Positions 1 to 5,002 are shown, numbered from the stretch's first letter. The stretch: 5,002 nucleotides of DNA from Verrucomicrobiota bacterium (GCA_018239705.1 JAFEGS010000101.1:1-5002), one strand, 5' to 3'. Numbers and translations are program-made. Notes: a model not told the origin generated them from the letters alone.

Positions 1-571
1 GGCTTGCTTTCTTTTTCAGATTGGCCCGCTTCTTGGTAAAGTACTCCTTAGCTGCCTGTACAACAAAGTCGTGGTGATCCGGCGGAATTTCATTTGGGAT
101 GATAGGGCTTATGTTTTGAAGCGTCCATTTCTCATTGTTTTTTACAAATTGCGCAAGCAGAAGAGGTGCTTGAAACTGCTGAAAAAGCCCTGCACATAGC
201 TTGTCGTGGCATTTGGAAACATTATGGCCAAAATAGATACTTAAAACGAACTTGTTTGAATGGATATGCTGCAGGCTACTTTGGATGAGCTCATCGAGCT
301 CGCTTGAAACAAAGCGTGTCATTGTCGAAGATTTCAGGTCCTGTATGGTCTGCACACCGGGAAGTGGTTTGTGCCCCCGAGCAGTCGCCAGCAGCGAAAC
401 GTAATAGCCACTTGTTTGATAGCGATAGGAACGGCATAGATTAATGACGCGAGCGTTGCGATATGAGCTACACTCGGCAGATGTCAGATATTCTTTTGCT
501 GAAACTACCTCAACCCCAGGGATGTCCAAAGGCCAGTTTTGTGGGTTGTTGACCACAAAGTAAATCTTCAT
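1..571 (-). CDS. RLAN-domain protein (RimK-like ATP-grasp N-terminal domain), 5' part only
   Basis: No stop codon occurs in 190 codons from the ATG at 571-569 to the left edge, so the gene continues outside the window. The start has a strong Shine-Dalgarno, AGGAGG at 581-576, four bases upstream. The protein begins MKIYFVVNNPQNWPLDIPGV and contains the stretches RVINLCRSYRYQTSGYYVSL, GHKPLPGVQTIQDLKS and VLSIYFGHN. From memory these match the RLAN domain (Pfam PF14401), which precedes a RimK-like ATP-grasp ligase domain or is joined to other peptide-modifying enzymes. ATP-grasp ligases form amide bonds from ATP, a carboxylate and an amine; this N-terminal domain has no established activity. 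Residues about 1-170 cover the domain and the Lys-rich end (about 176-190) looks like a linker into the missing ATP-grasp part. The substrate cannot be inferred. It is transcribed divergently from the caspase-like gene. Confidence 0.85.
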   Translation of the reverse strand, partial: MKIYFVVNNPQNWPLDIPGVEVVSAKEYLTSAECSSYRNARVINLCRSYRYQTSGYYVSLLATARGHKPLPGVQTIQDLKSSTMTRFVSSELDELIQSSLQHIHSNKFVLSIYFGHNVSKCHDKLCAGLFQQFQAPLLLAQFVKNNEKWTLQNISPIIPNEIPPDHHDFVVQAAKEYFTKKRANLKKKAS

Positions 572-578
572 TTATCCT
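549..578 (+). promoter_or_regulatory. Possible promoter for the caspase-like gene
   Basis: TTGACC (549-554) and TATCCT (573-578) are separated by 18 bases. Transcription would start near 585. That suits translation from 621 (about 36-base leader) or 690 better than from 597, where only about a dozen leader bases would remain. The -10 box overlaps the start and Shine-Dalgarno region of the divergent RLAN gene, so expression of the two genes could interfere. Box quality is moderate. Confidence 0.3.
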
Positions 579-610
579 CCTAATTAATACAGCCAAATGG
601 CCATAACCCT

Positions 611-616
611 AAAGGA
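611..616 (+). promoter_or_regulatory. Ribosome binding site deciding the 621 start
   Basis: AAAGGA sits four bases before the ATG at 621. The in-frame ATG at 597 is preceded only by an A/T/C-rich stretch without a purine box, so 621 is preferred over the longer reading. Confidence 0.55.
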
Positions 617-619
617 CCA

Positions 620-647
620 AATGTACATAATTTTATTTTGCATTCAA
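620..647 (-). promoter_or_regulatory. Possible promoter for the RLAN gene
   Basis: Read on the minus strand, TTGAAT (647-642) is followed after 16 bases by TACATT (625-620), each matching 4 of 6 sigma70 consensus bases. Transcription would begin near 613 and leave a leader of about 40 bases. It lies inside the 5' end of the divergent caspase-like gene. The match is weak in AT-rich DNA, so this is a candidate only. Confidence 0.25.
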
Positions 648-1361
648 CTTTTTTTTATTATTTTTTCACTTCCCCTTTCTGGAGCCACCATGCACATACT
701 CCTGGCAGGAGATAATCGAGCCGAACTTAAAAAATCGGTAAAAGCTGACATGTTAAGGATGCGAACTTCTGCCAAAACCATCGCCAAAATCATTGGGATG
801 AAAAGCAAAGTAAAATTGGTTTTTGCCAAAAAACTGACCCCAGATACAATTTTACGATTGATTAGCAGTGCCAAAGTCCGCCGAAATGACATCTTTCTCT
901 TTTACTTTACCGGTCACGGCAATCGCGCTCAAAGTGACTCAGAATGGCCAGCCATGTACTTCTCAAAGCCAAAAATCCATCTCGATCTTGAGCAGGTCAT
1001 CTCGCGCATTAACAAAAAACATCCCCGATTAAGCCTTATCATCTGCGATAGCTGTAACAGATCAAGCTCAAACGCAAGGTCATTTCAAGACGAGCTAGAC
1101 TCCACAGAAATCCCCCAAGACTATACCAGAGACAGTTTAAAAAAATTGTTTGGCTACAAAGGAACGATCATTGCCTGCGCCGCAAGGCCCGGAGAGAAGG
1201 CCTGGAGCTGCAAACATGGAGCGCTGTTTACAGGCATATTCCTCACACAAATAGTTGAGGAGATAAGTAGACCCTCTCCTTCGTGGGGACATCTCCTCTC
1301 CATGACAAAAAAAATGTGCCACCATGTCCAGAGCCCAATGACAAAATATAAAATTAATTAA
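621..1361 (+). CDS. Caspase-like cysteine peptidase (C14 family), putatively exported
   Basis: This is a 246-residue protein from the ATG at 621. The caspase fold starts with strand 1 at MHILLAGDN (residues 24-32). The catalytic His is in FYFTGHGNR (His99) and the catalytic Cys in LIICDSCNR (Cys145). A p10-like part follows, with GTIIACAARPGE and GALFTGIFL, the usual post-Cys strand and helix. Both dyad residues are present, so it should be active; substrates are unknown, and bacterial relatives often cleave after Arg/Lys. Residues 1-22 are hydrophobic and end in LSGA, resembling a signal peptide. Start choice: ATG 621 follows AAAGGA; ATG 597, eight codons earlier, has no Shine-Dalgarno; ATG 690 follows GGAG and would give a 223-residue cytosolic form with the fold complete. 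The motif set resembles a caspase family I recall as multi-copy in environmental chlamydiae. No terminator is evident after the stop. Confidence 0.88.
   Translation: MYIILFCIQLFFIIFSLPLSGATMHILLAGDNRAELKKSVKADMLRMRTSAKTIAKIIGMKSKVKLVFAKKLTPDTILRLISSAKVRRNDIFLFYFTGHGNRAQSDSEWPAMYFSKPKIHLDLEQVISRINKKHPRLSLIICDSCNRSSSNARSFQDELDSTEIPQDYTRDSLKKLFGYKGTIIACAARPGEKAWSCKHGALFTGIFLTQIVEEISRPSPSWGHLLSMTKKMCHHVQSPMTKYKIN
681..684 (+). promoter_or_regulatory. Alternative internal ribosome binding site (start at 690)
   Basis: GGAG stands five bases before the in-frame ATG at 690, which is the first residue of the conserved caspase strand 1. Initiation here would remove the hydrophobic leader and give a cytosolic enzyme. 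The leader is encoded by a T-rich run (about 631-680) that could yield Phe/Ile/Leu by chance, so this start is a real competitor. Confidence 0.4.
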
Positions 1362-1509
1362 TATTTTATGCGATCCTTACAAAATCTTTACATGGCATGG
1401 TTAGAATGCGGGAAAGAGTGAAAAAAAAGCTTCAAAAATAAAGTGAAATACAGAAAGATTCGAAGCAGAGATTGAAATCTCAGTAAAACCAAACAACAAG
1501 GAGTAAAGC

Positions 1510-2286
1510 ATGTTGTACACACGTTCAAGAAGTTACCTAGTTGCTCTGAGCGTAGCTCTAGGGGCATCTGTTGCCATGCCAACACTAGCCATTTCGGCTC
1601 AGCCGGTTACCAATCAAGTGGCAAAATGCACACGCTGCAATCAGCGCAAACTGCCTCCTAAGAAGGAGTATGCTATCTACAAAAAGGTTGCAAAACTCTC
1701 CGACAAAACACGTAAAGCAATGAAAGGCGAGGCAACTCCTCAGCAAGTTAAAGCTCGCATATGTGGTGGTGGTGATAAGATCAATTTTGCAAGAATTGCT
1801 CATCATATTGACAACGATACAAGCCGTTTGGGCGATATGATCGCTATTAAAGATGGCTCAGAGTGGACTGTCAGCGAGAGCGATCGCTATATAGTACAGA
1901 ATTGGGCACCAAATACCAAAATCACTTTTGCGCCAAACTTGAGCTCATGGTCCTTCATTATGGGCGAGCCTATGCACAAGTACAGAGCGGTTAACCTTGA
2001 AACCGGCGAATCGGTAGAAGTCAACCTTTCACAAGGACCCTTTATCCACAAGAAAGAATCGCGACGTATCAAACAGATAAACAAATCAACAGGTGAAGTT
2101 CGTTTTGACAATGGAACAGCCTGGAGATGTGCCTATAATGGTCCTGTGAGCGAAGTATTTCACGACTGGAAAGTTGGAGACTTCGTCATCACCGGCATTA
2201 ACGATTCATGGTATGCCCTCAATAAGCAGGACATCATCATCAACGTGAGCGCAGATAACTGGCTCCCAGCTCAGAGAGCGTTTTAA
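1510..2286 (+). CDS. Exported protein of unknown function with a duplicated beta-rich module
   Basis: This is a 258-residue protein with a good start: AAGGAG at 1498-1503, six bases before the ATG. Residues 1-30 form a classical Sec signal peptide, with Arg5 and Arg7, a hydrophobic core LVALSVALGASVA, and likely cleavage after AISA. The mature protein has four cysteines: a CTRC pair (Cys40, Cys43), Cys85 and Cys207. These could form disulfides in the periplasm or bind metal; no catalytic motif is visible. Residues 45-82 are Lys-rich and probably helical. Two related modules follow, about 98-174 and 185-247. Each has Asp/Asn-Gly-Ser/Thr-x-Trp (115-119 and 201-205), a Trp in VxxW (132, and Trp220 in EVFHDW), an I-T strand ending in Asn (143 and 231), and a last strand ending Val-x-Val. 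I do not recognise a named family. It ends in a strong hairpin, so it is probably transcribed largely alone. Confidence 0.85.
   Translation: MLYTRSRSYLVALSVALGASVAMPTLAISAQPVTNQVAKCTRCNQRKLPPKKEYAIYKKVAKLSDKTRKAMKGEATPQQVKARICGGGDKINFARIAHHIDNDTSRLGDMIAIKDGSEWTVSESDRYIVQNWAPNTKITFAPNLSSWSFIMGEPMHKYRAVNLETGESVEVNLSQGPFIHKKESRRIKQINKSTGEVRFDNGTAWRCAYNGPVSEVFHDWKVGDFVITGINDSWYALNKQDIIINVSADNWLPAQRAF
1801..2250 (+). repeat. Two diverged copies of a 65-75 residue protein module
   Basis: Within the exported protein, residues 98-174 (1801-2031) and 185-247 (2062-2250) align. DGSEW pairs with NGTAW, VQNWAPNTKITF with FHDWKVGDFVIT, and APNLSSW with GINDSW. Both close with an alternating hydrophobic strand. 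Copy 1 is longer by about ten residues between SSW and the AVNLETG turn. The copies are not similar at DNA level, so the duplication is old. By eye the alternation suggests an all-beta fold. Confidence 0.6.
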
Positions 2287-2312
2287 GGATCGTACCTGAT
2301 ACGCTTGTCTTC

Positions 2313-2351
2313 AACTGGAGCTTGGACTTCTAAGTAGTCCAAACTCCAGTT
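2313..2351 (+). terminator. Hairpin terminator after the exported-protein gene
   Basis: AACTGGAG (2313-2320) pairs with CTCCAGTT (2344-2351), and TTGGACT (2322-2328) pairs with AGTCCAA (2336-2342). There is one internal C/A mismatch and a 7-base loop. The 3' side is only moderately T-rich, so read-through into the next gene, whose start is 34 bases further on, is possible. It starts about 26 bases after the stop codon. Confidence 0.7.
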
Positions 2352-2384
2352 TAATCATATATTTTCATAAAAGGATATAATGCT

Positions 2385-3122
2385 ATGTGCTTTCTAAATA
2401 ACGTTTCTTGCTGTCCCTGCTACGCTGATCCATTAGATGACCAAACGATTGAGCCTCAAGGCCCCTCATTCATGGATCGGGCTACCAAGATCTTCTGCTC
2501 CATCTTTCCCTGGGTTGCATCCGCTGCATCGGCCTTTCTTTTTGTTGTTACCGAAGATCCGACAGCCTTCCTTGGACTGCTCGTTTTTGGCACATGGTCT
2601 CTTATTTCGCTTATCGCCTCGTTCCCGGATGATCTCTCCAAATCATCTCACACTTCTACTGCAAGCCGTGTACATAACAGCTTCTTCTCCCCACCTGTGC
2701 GTGAATACACTACTGTAGATGTAGTATACCGCGAGCCACACAGGAGCTATTCTCAACCGGCCCCCACCTACTACTCGCAACCGACATCATCCACTACAAT
2801 CTTCAATCCTCCATCGCGCCCAAGCTATACTCCCTCGCAGCCGATCTATCAACCTACTATTGGGTATACTCCAACTGATCCTACAGAAAGAGCTCCTGTT
2901 GGAAGATCGAGAGTTACTGATGTAACTGACTACTCCTATAGGCAAGATCTGACAGAGCGCGCCCCTATTGGAAGAAGCAGTAGTAGAAGGGAAGATAGAG
3001 AAGAGCGTCATGATGCAACAGAAAGGGCCCCGATAGGCAGACGAAAACCGAATGAAGATGAGTCTGGCACTGCGACCACAGGATCAGGCGCTACTGAGCG
3101 TGCAAAAATAGGAAGAAAATAG
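2385..3122 (+). CDS. Inc-like membrane protein with C-terminal TERAPIGR repeats
   Basis: This is a 245-residue protein. The start ATG (2385) lies nine bases after AAAAGGA (2369-2375). The N-terminus is Cys-rich (Cys2, 9, 10, 12). Two hydrophobic segments, about residues 36-55 and 61-80, are joined by a turn TEDPT; this closely spaced pair is the bilobed hydrophobic domain that defines chlamydial inclusion-membrane (Inc) proteins, which the type III system places in the vacuole membrane with both ends facing the host cytosol. Residues 85-165 are rich in Pro, Ser, Tyr and Gln and should be disordered. The end carries four copies of TERAP(I/V)GR at 167-174, 190-197, 212-219 and 237-244, the last as TERAKIGR, in Arg/Ser/Glu-rich spacers. 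There is no Sec signal peptide and no enzyme motif. The Inc assignment is by topology alone; another membrane-anchored scaffold is possible. It converges with the kinase gene across a shared terminator. Confidence 0.8.
   Translation: MCFLNNVSCCPCYADPLDDQTIEPQGPSFMDRATKIFCSIFPWVASAASAFLFVVTEDPTAFLGLLVFGTWSLISLIASFPDDLSKSSHTSTASRVHNSFFSPPVREYTTVDVVYREPHRSYSQPAPTYYSQPTSSTTIFNPPSRPSYTPSQPIYQPTIGYTPTDPTERAPVGRSRVTDVTDYSYRQDLTERAPIGRSSSRREDREERHDATERAPIGRRKPNEDESGTATTGSGATERAKIGRK
2883..3116 (+). repeat. Four TERAPIGR-type peptide repeats
   Basis: The copies lie at 2883-2906, 2952-2975, 3018-3041 and 3093-3116, spaced 23, 22 and 25 codons apart. The eight-residue core is nearly invariant (Val for Ile in copy 1, Lys for Pro in copy 4). 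The codons differ: for instance Arg at position 3 is AGA, CGC, AGG and CGT. The spacers share no sequence. This pattern suggests selection on the peptide rather than recent DNA slippage. Confidence 0.85.
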
Positions 3123-3143
3123 CACGATAAGAAGCAAAAAAAC

Positions 3144-3208
3144 GGTAAGAACGATATAACGATAGGAACGATAAAAATTATCGTTCCTATCGTTATATCG
3201 TTCTTACC
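3144..3208. terminator. Perfect 31-bp inverted repeat, probable bidirectional terminator
   Basis: The arms 3144-3174 and 3178-3208 are perfectly complementary around an AAA loop. An A7 run (3136-3142) precedes the left arm and a T8 run (3210-3217) follows the right arm, so a transcript from either side meets a hairpin followed by a U tract. The element lies in the 128 bases between two convergent stop codons, where it would end both the Inc-like gene and the kinase gene. The left arm contains AACGATA three times (3150, 3158, 3167), which is more internal order than a terminator needs. Confidence 0.85.
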
Positions 3209-3250
3209 ATTTTTTTTCTTTCCCTCTCAATTATCTAACCTATCCAGTTT

Positions 3251-4513
3251 TTAAGTTTCTTGAGAGACCGAATTCGATCTGGTCGTAGATTCTGGAGGCT
3301 TTGCTATATTGTTCATGATCGCTTCAAGCCTTGCTGCAGCATCCGCCATAGATGGACGATATTGCCGATTTGAAAGCGTCATCTCTTTCAGAAGATCATC
3401 CAATTTACCTACCTGCTCTTTAGCATTTTTATCGTCTCCGTATTTACCCTTTAACTTATCAGTAAGTCTCGTGATGTAGGCTACCATATCTTTCTCTATT
3501 TCCTGATTGCCCGGTGTTGTCGTTATCCCCATAGCAGTCTGTACTAATTTTTTACTCTCCCATATGAACAGTTTTGTCTTTTCTAATTTTGTAGTAGTTT
3601 CCTGGTGGCGGCGGCTCTGAGTTTCAAGAAGATGTTGCTCAACACCCCTTCTGATTTTTGGCGCCCCCTTTTCTTTTTTTCCTGTTGGTTTTTCCAAAAA
3701 TTCTTCCTCTAAGATGCGAATCACTGCTAGCGCACCGCTGTACACATCGCCTTTTTTACTTAATAACCCTTCTGGTGGTGAGAAGCGGGCATTTCCTGCG
3801 TTCGGGATCTTGTTGTTCTCTCCAATTTCACACGTTTTCCCAAAATCCATTATCTTTACGCTACCGTCCTTAAAAACGAGAACGTTTTCAAGTTTAAAAT
3901 CACCATGTACATATCCGGCAAGGTGCATATTGGCCAGACCCTTGAGTACCCCCACGCCTAACTTCAGGTTGCCTGGGAAGACCGATCCATCTGCCTTTGA
4001 AATTTGCTCTTCGAGGTCCCATAGTCCCCTAGACGTTGTTACCGTATATTCCCCGCCAACTTTATCTGAGTCCTCAGTTACTTCCATGTAGTCGAGAAGA
4101 ATATTTTCACTACTACCACCCCTCTCTTCCAATCGCGCAGCGATTTTCTTCGCAATTGCGACCTCACTTTGAAGCTCGCGCCTCTTGCGCAGTTCCTCAA
4201 CATTTCCTGCAATCTCATCTACATAACCAGCGATTCCACCTGCTGTCTCTGCGCCGCCTACTTTGCTCTCTTTTACTATGGTAACGTACGCATGCTCAGT
4301 ATCTTTTTGGCTAAAATAGAGCTGTTTGACCTTCCCCTTTGGCCCCGGTGTAAACTCATGCAATTTTTCTTGAACAGTAGTGTCTGTGTGCTCGGCCGTC
4401 TCCAATGCACGTCCAAGAGAGCTGTCCTCATGACTCTCTGTCGTCCTTGGGGAACGATAATCTTCTTGCACCTCAAAATCATGCGAAAAGCTTCCACGAC
4501 TTTCTACTTCCAT
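3251..4513 (-). CDS. Eukaryote-type Ser/Thr protein kinase, candidate effector
   Basis: This is a 420-residue protein kinase. Residues 1-52 are rich in Ser, Thr and Glu and probably disordered. The kinase landmarks appear in order: a Gly-loop-like GPKGKV (57-62), ATP lysine Lys81 (VTIVKE), likely helix-C Glu117, catalytic loop HGDFKLENV (203-211; Asp205, Lys207, Asn210), DFG (223-225), PPE in place of APE (246-248), DVYSG (256-260) and the late Arg386. Spacing from Asp205 to Asp223 is 18 and from Asp223 to Glu248 is 25, as in typical kinases, so it should be active. Gly204 replaces the usual Arg, making it a non-RD kinase that may not need activation-loop phosphorylation. There are two insertions: about 30 residues in the N-lobe (84-113) and a Lys-rich segment about 275-365 in the C-lobe. 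No membrane segment or PASTA/FHA domain is seen, so it is probably soluble or type-III-secreted. The start has only a weak GGTG (4521-4518); no other in-frame ATG precedes the fold. Confidence 0.87.
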   Translation of the reverse strand: MEVESRGSFSHDFEVQEDYRSPRTTESHEDSSLGRALETAEHTDTTVQEKLHEFTPGPKGKVKQLYFSQKDTEHAYVTIVKESKVGGAETAGGIAGYVDEIAGNVEELRKRRELQSEVAIAKKIAARLEERGGSSENILLDYMEVTEDSDKVGGEYTVTTSRGLWDLEEQISKADGSVFPGNLKLGVGVLKGLANMHLAGYVHGDFKLENVLVFKDGSVKIMDFGKTCEIGENNKIPNAGNARFSPPEGLLSKKGDVYSGALAVIRILEEEFLEKPTGKKEKGAPKIRRGVEQHLLETQSRRHQETTTKLEKTKLFIWESKKLVQTAMGITTTPGNQEIEKDMVAYITRLTDKLKGKYGDDKNAKEQVGKLDDLLKEMTLSNRQYRPSMADAAARLEAIMNNIAKPPESTTRSNSVSQET

Positions 4514-4530
4514 ACATCACCATATAGTTG

Positions 4531-4540
4531 CTAACGTTAG
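4531..4540. promoter_or_regulatory. 10-bp palindrome in the kinase leader
   Basis: CTAACGTTAG is a perfect palindrome within the predicted untranslated leader of the kinase gene, between the promoter and the start codon, roughly 10-20 bases downstream of the predicted transcription start. Its position would suit a repressor operator. A 10-base palindrome can occur by chance, and no second copy was noticed in the window. Confidence 0.3.
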
Positions 4541-4558
4541 TCTGCTCTCTCAAATTTT

Positions 4559-4587
4559 ATTATATTATAATATAAATTTTAATTCAA
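4559..4587 (-). promoter_or_regulatory. Near-consensus sigma70-type promoter of the kinase gene
   Basis: On the minus strand TTGAAT (4587-4582) is followed, after exactly 17 bases of pure A/T, by a perfect TATAAT (4564-4559). Transcription would begin near 4552, giving a leader of about 38 bases. The surrounding A/T tract could act as an UP-like or easily melted element. A second TATAAT at 4569-4564 has unsuitable spacing. This is the best promoter in the window. Confidence 0.65.
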
Positions 4588-4639
4588 CGAGTGGAGCGTA
4601 TATTTTTGTACGGGGAAGAAAAAAACTATGGGAAGCTGA

Positions 4640-4679
4640 AAAGCAAAAGAGGACTTAAAAGGTAGTCCTCTTTTGCTTT
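4640..4679 (-). terminator. Hairpin terminator after fabI
   Basis: Perfect 16-base arms (4640-4655 and 4664-4679) flank an 8-base loop, starting 14 bases after the fabI stop codon in the direction of fabI transcription. The run of T after the hairpin on the minus strand is short (TTTT then C), though the A/T-rich end of the stem extends it. It would insulate the kinase promoter from fabI transcription. Confidence 0.75.
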
Positions 4680-4693
4680 GTTAGAAAATCGCG

Positions 4694-5002
4694 TTAGGTA
4701 ACAGCAAGAGCTTGGCTATCAACGGCCACGCCCATGGCGTGCATCCCGCAGTCGACATAGAGAACAACTCCCGTAACAGCAGACGCAAGAGGAGATGAGA
4801 GGAAGGCAGCCGTATTTGCCACCTCTTTTGCCTCAACACAGCGCTGCAGTGGAGAATTTTGAATCGTGTATTCGATCATCTTTTCGATAAAGCCGATCGC
4901 CTTTGCCGCTCTCGATCCATATGGGCCGGCAGAAATTACGTTCACGCGTATGCCAAAGCGTCTCCCCGCCTCAAAGGCAAGTGTCTTTGTATCGCTTTCA
5001 AG
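4694..5002 (-). CDS. fabI: Enoyl-[acyl-carrier-protein] reductase (NADH), C-terminal part
   Basis: The last 102 residues of FabI are present; the gene continues past the right edge and ends with TAA at 4696-4694. The frame is open to the edge, starting LESDT, so the GTG at 4945-4943 is an internal Val. The recognisable FabI stretches are LESDT...LAFEAGRRFGIRVNVISAGP (substrate-binding side), SRAAKAIGFI, and the closing ASAVTGVVLYVDCGMHAMG of the short-chain dehydrogenase fold. The catalytic Tyr and Lys lie just before this segment and are outside the window. The enzyme reduces trans-2-enoyl-ACP to acyl-ACP in type II fatty-acid synthesis in the cytosol and is the triclosan/isoniazid-class target. 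Wording such as SAGPYGSRAAKAIGFIEKMI is closer to chlamydial and plastid FabI than to the E. coli type. Confidence 0.94.
   Translation of the reverse strand, partial: LESDTKTLAFEAGRRFGIRVNVISAGPYGSRAAKAIGFIEKMIEYTIQNSPLQRCVEAKEVANTAAFLSSPLASAVTGVVLYVDCGMHAMGVAVDSQALAVT

Noticed and set aside
1343..1367. AT-only inverted repeat (AAAATAT / ATATTTT) at the end of the caspase-like gene
   Set aside because: A 7-bp stem of only A-T pairs with an 11-base loop is too weak for a Rho-independent terminator and is expected by chance in this composition.
1377..1407. TTACAA and TAGAAT as a promoter for the exported-protein gene
   Set aside because: The spacer is 19 bases and the -35 matches only half of the consensus, so I do not annotate it.
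1388..1585. 65-codon minus-strand frame across the upstream region of the exported-protein gene
   Set aside because: Its start lies inside the signal-peptide coding region of the plus-strand gene; it is Leu/Phe-rich from A-rich DNA on the other strand and has no ribosome site or family resemblance.
2376..2381. TATAAT just before the Inc-like start as a -10 box
   Set aside because: It overlaps the ribosome site and start codon, has no -35 at proper distance, and would start transcription after the ATG.
2437..2718. 93-codon plus-strand frame inside the Inc-like gene
   Set aside because: It is a +1 shadow of the 2385-3122 frame; the latter has the clear membrane hairpin, repeats preserved through synonymous change, and a ribosome site.
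3658..4534. Several plus-strand open frames antisense to the kinase (71-125 codons)
   Set aside because: They overlap a gene with complete kinase motifs, have no ribosome sites or recognisable domains, and have the Ser/Pro/Leu/Phe-rich composition of reverse-frame shadows.
4694..4945. Reading the right-hand gene as an 83-residue protein starting at 4945
   Set aside because: The first codon is a GTG (Val) inside the conserved FabI stretch RVNVISAGP, and the frame stays open to the window edge with further FabI sequence.

Overview
The window looks like chromosomal DNA from a Chlamydiales bacterium, most likely an environmental (Parachlamydia/Simkania/Waddlia-like) lineage. This is an inference. 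It rests on a FabI of the chlamydial/plant type at the right edge, a caspase-like protein whose motifs match the family I recall as expanded in environmental chlamydiae, a protein with the two-helix hairpin typical of chlamydial inclusion-membrane (Inc) proteins, and a eukaryote-type protein kinase. I made no database comparison.

Layout, left to right. (1) Positions 1-571, minus strand: N-terminal 190 codons of an RLAN-type (RimK-like ATP-grasp N-terminal) protein; the rest lies beyond the left edge. (2) Divergent from it, 621-1361 plus: a caspase-like (C14) cysteine peptidase with intact His/Cys dyad; whether it is secreted depends on which of two supported starts is used. (3) 1510-2286 plus: an exported protein of unknown function built from two copies of a beta-rich module, ending in a strong hairpin. 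(4) 2385-3122 plus: an Inc-like protein with a two-TM hairpin, a Pro/Ser/Tyr-rich linker and four TERAPIGR-type repeats. (5) 3144-3208: a perfect 31-bp inverted repeat with a 3-nt loop between convergent genes, acting as a probable two-way terminator. (6) 3251-4513 minus: a Ser/Thr protein kinase with a disordered N-terminus and two insertions, behind a near-consensus sigma70 promoter. (7) 4694-5002 minus: the C-terminal 102 residues of FabI, followed by its own hairpin terminator.

Four consecutive genes (caspase-like, exported repeat protein, Inc-like protein, kinase) all carry features expected of exported or host-directed proteins, and they lie between an RLAN/ATP-grasp gene and a fatty-acid synthesis gene. 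Gene orientation and terminators suggest mostly separate transcription rather than one operon. The 148 bases at 1362-1509 hold the ribosome binding site of the third gene (AAGGAG, 1498-1503) but no promoter I can defend. No tRNA, rRNA, CRISPR array, insertion sequence or phage gene was seen.
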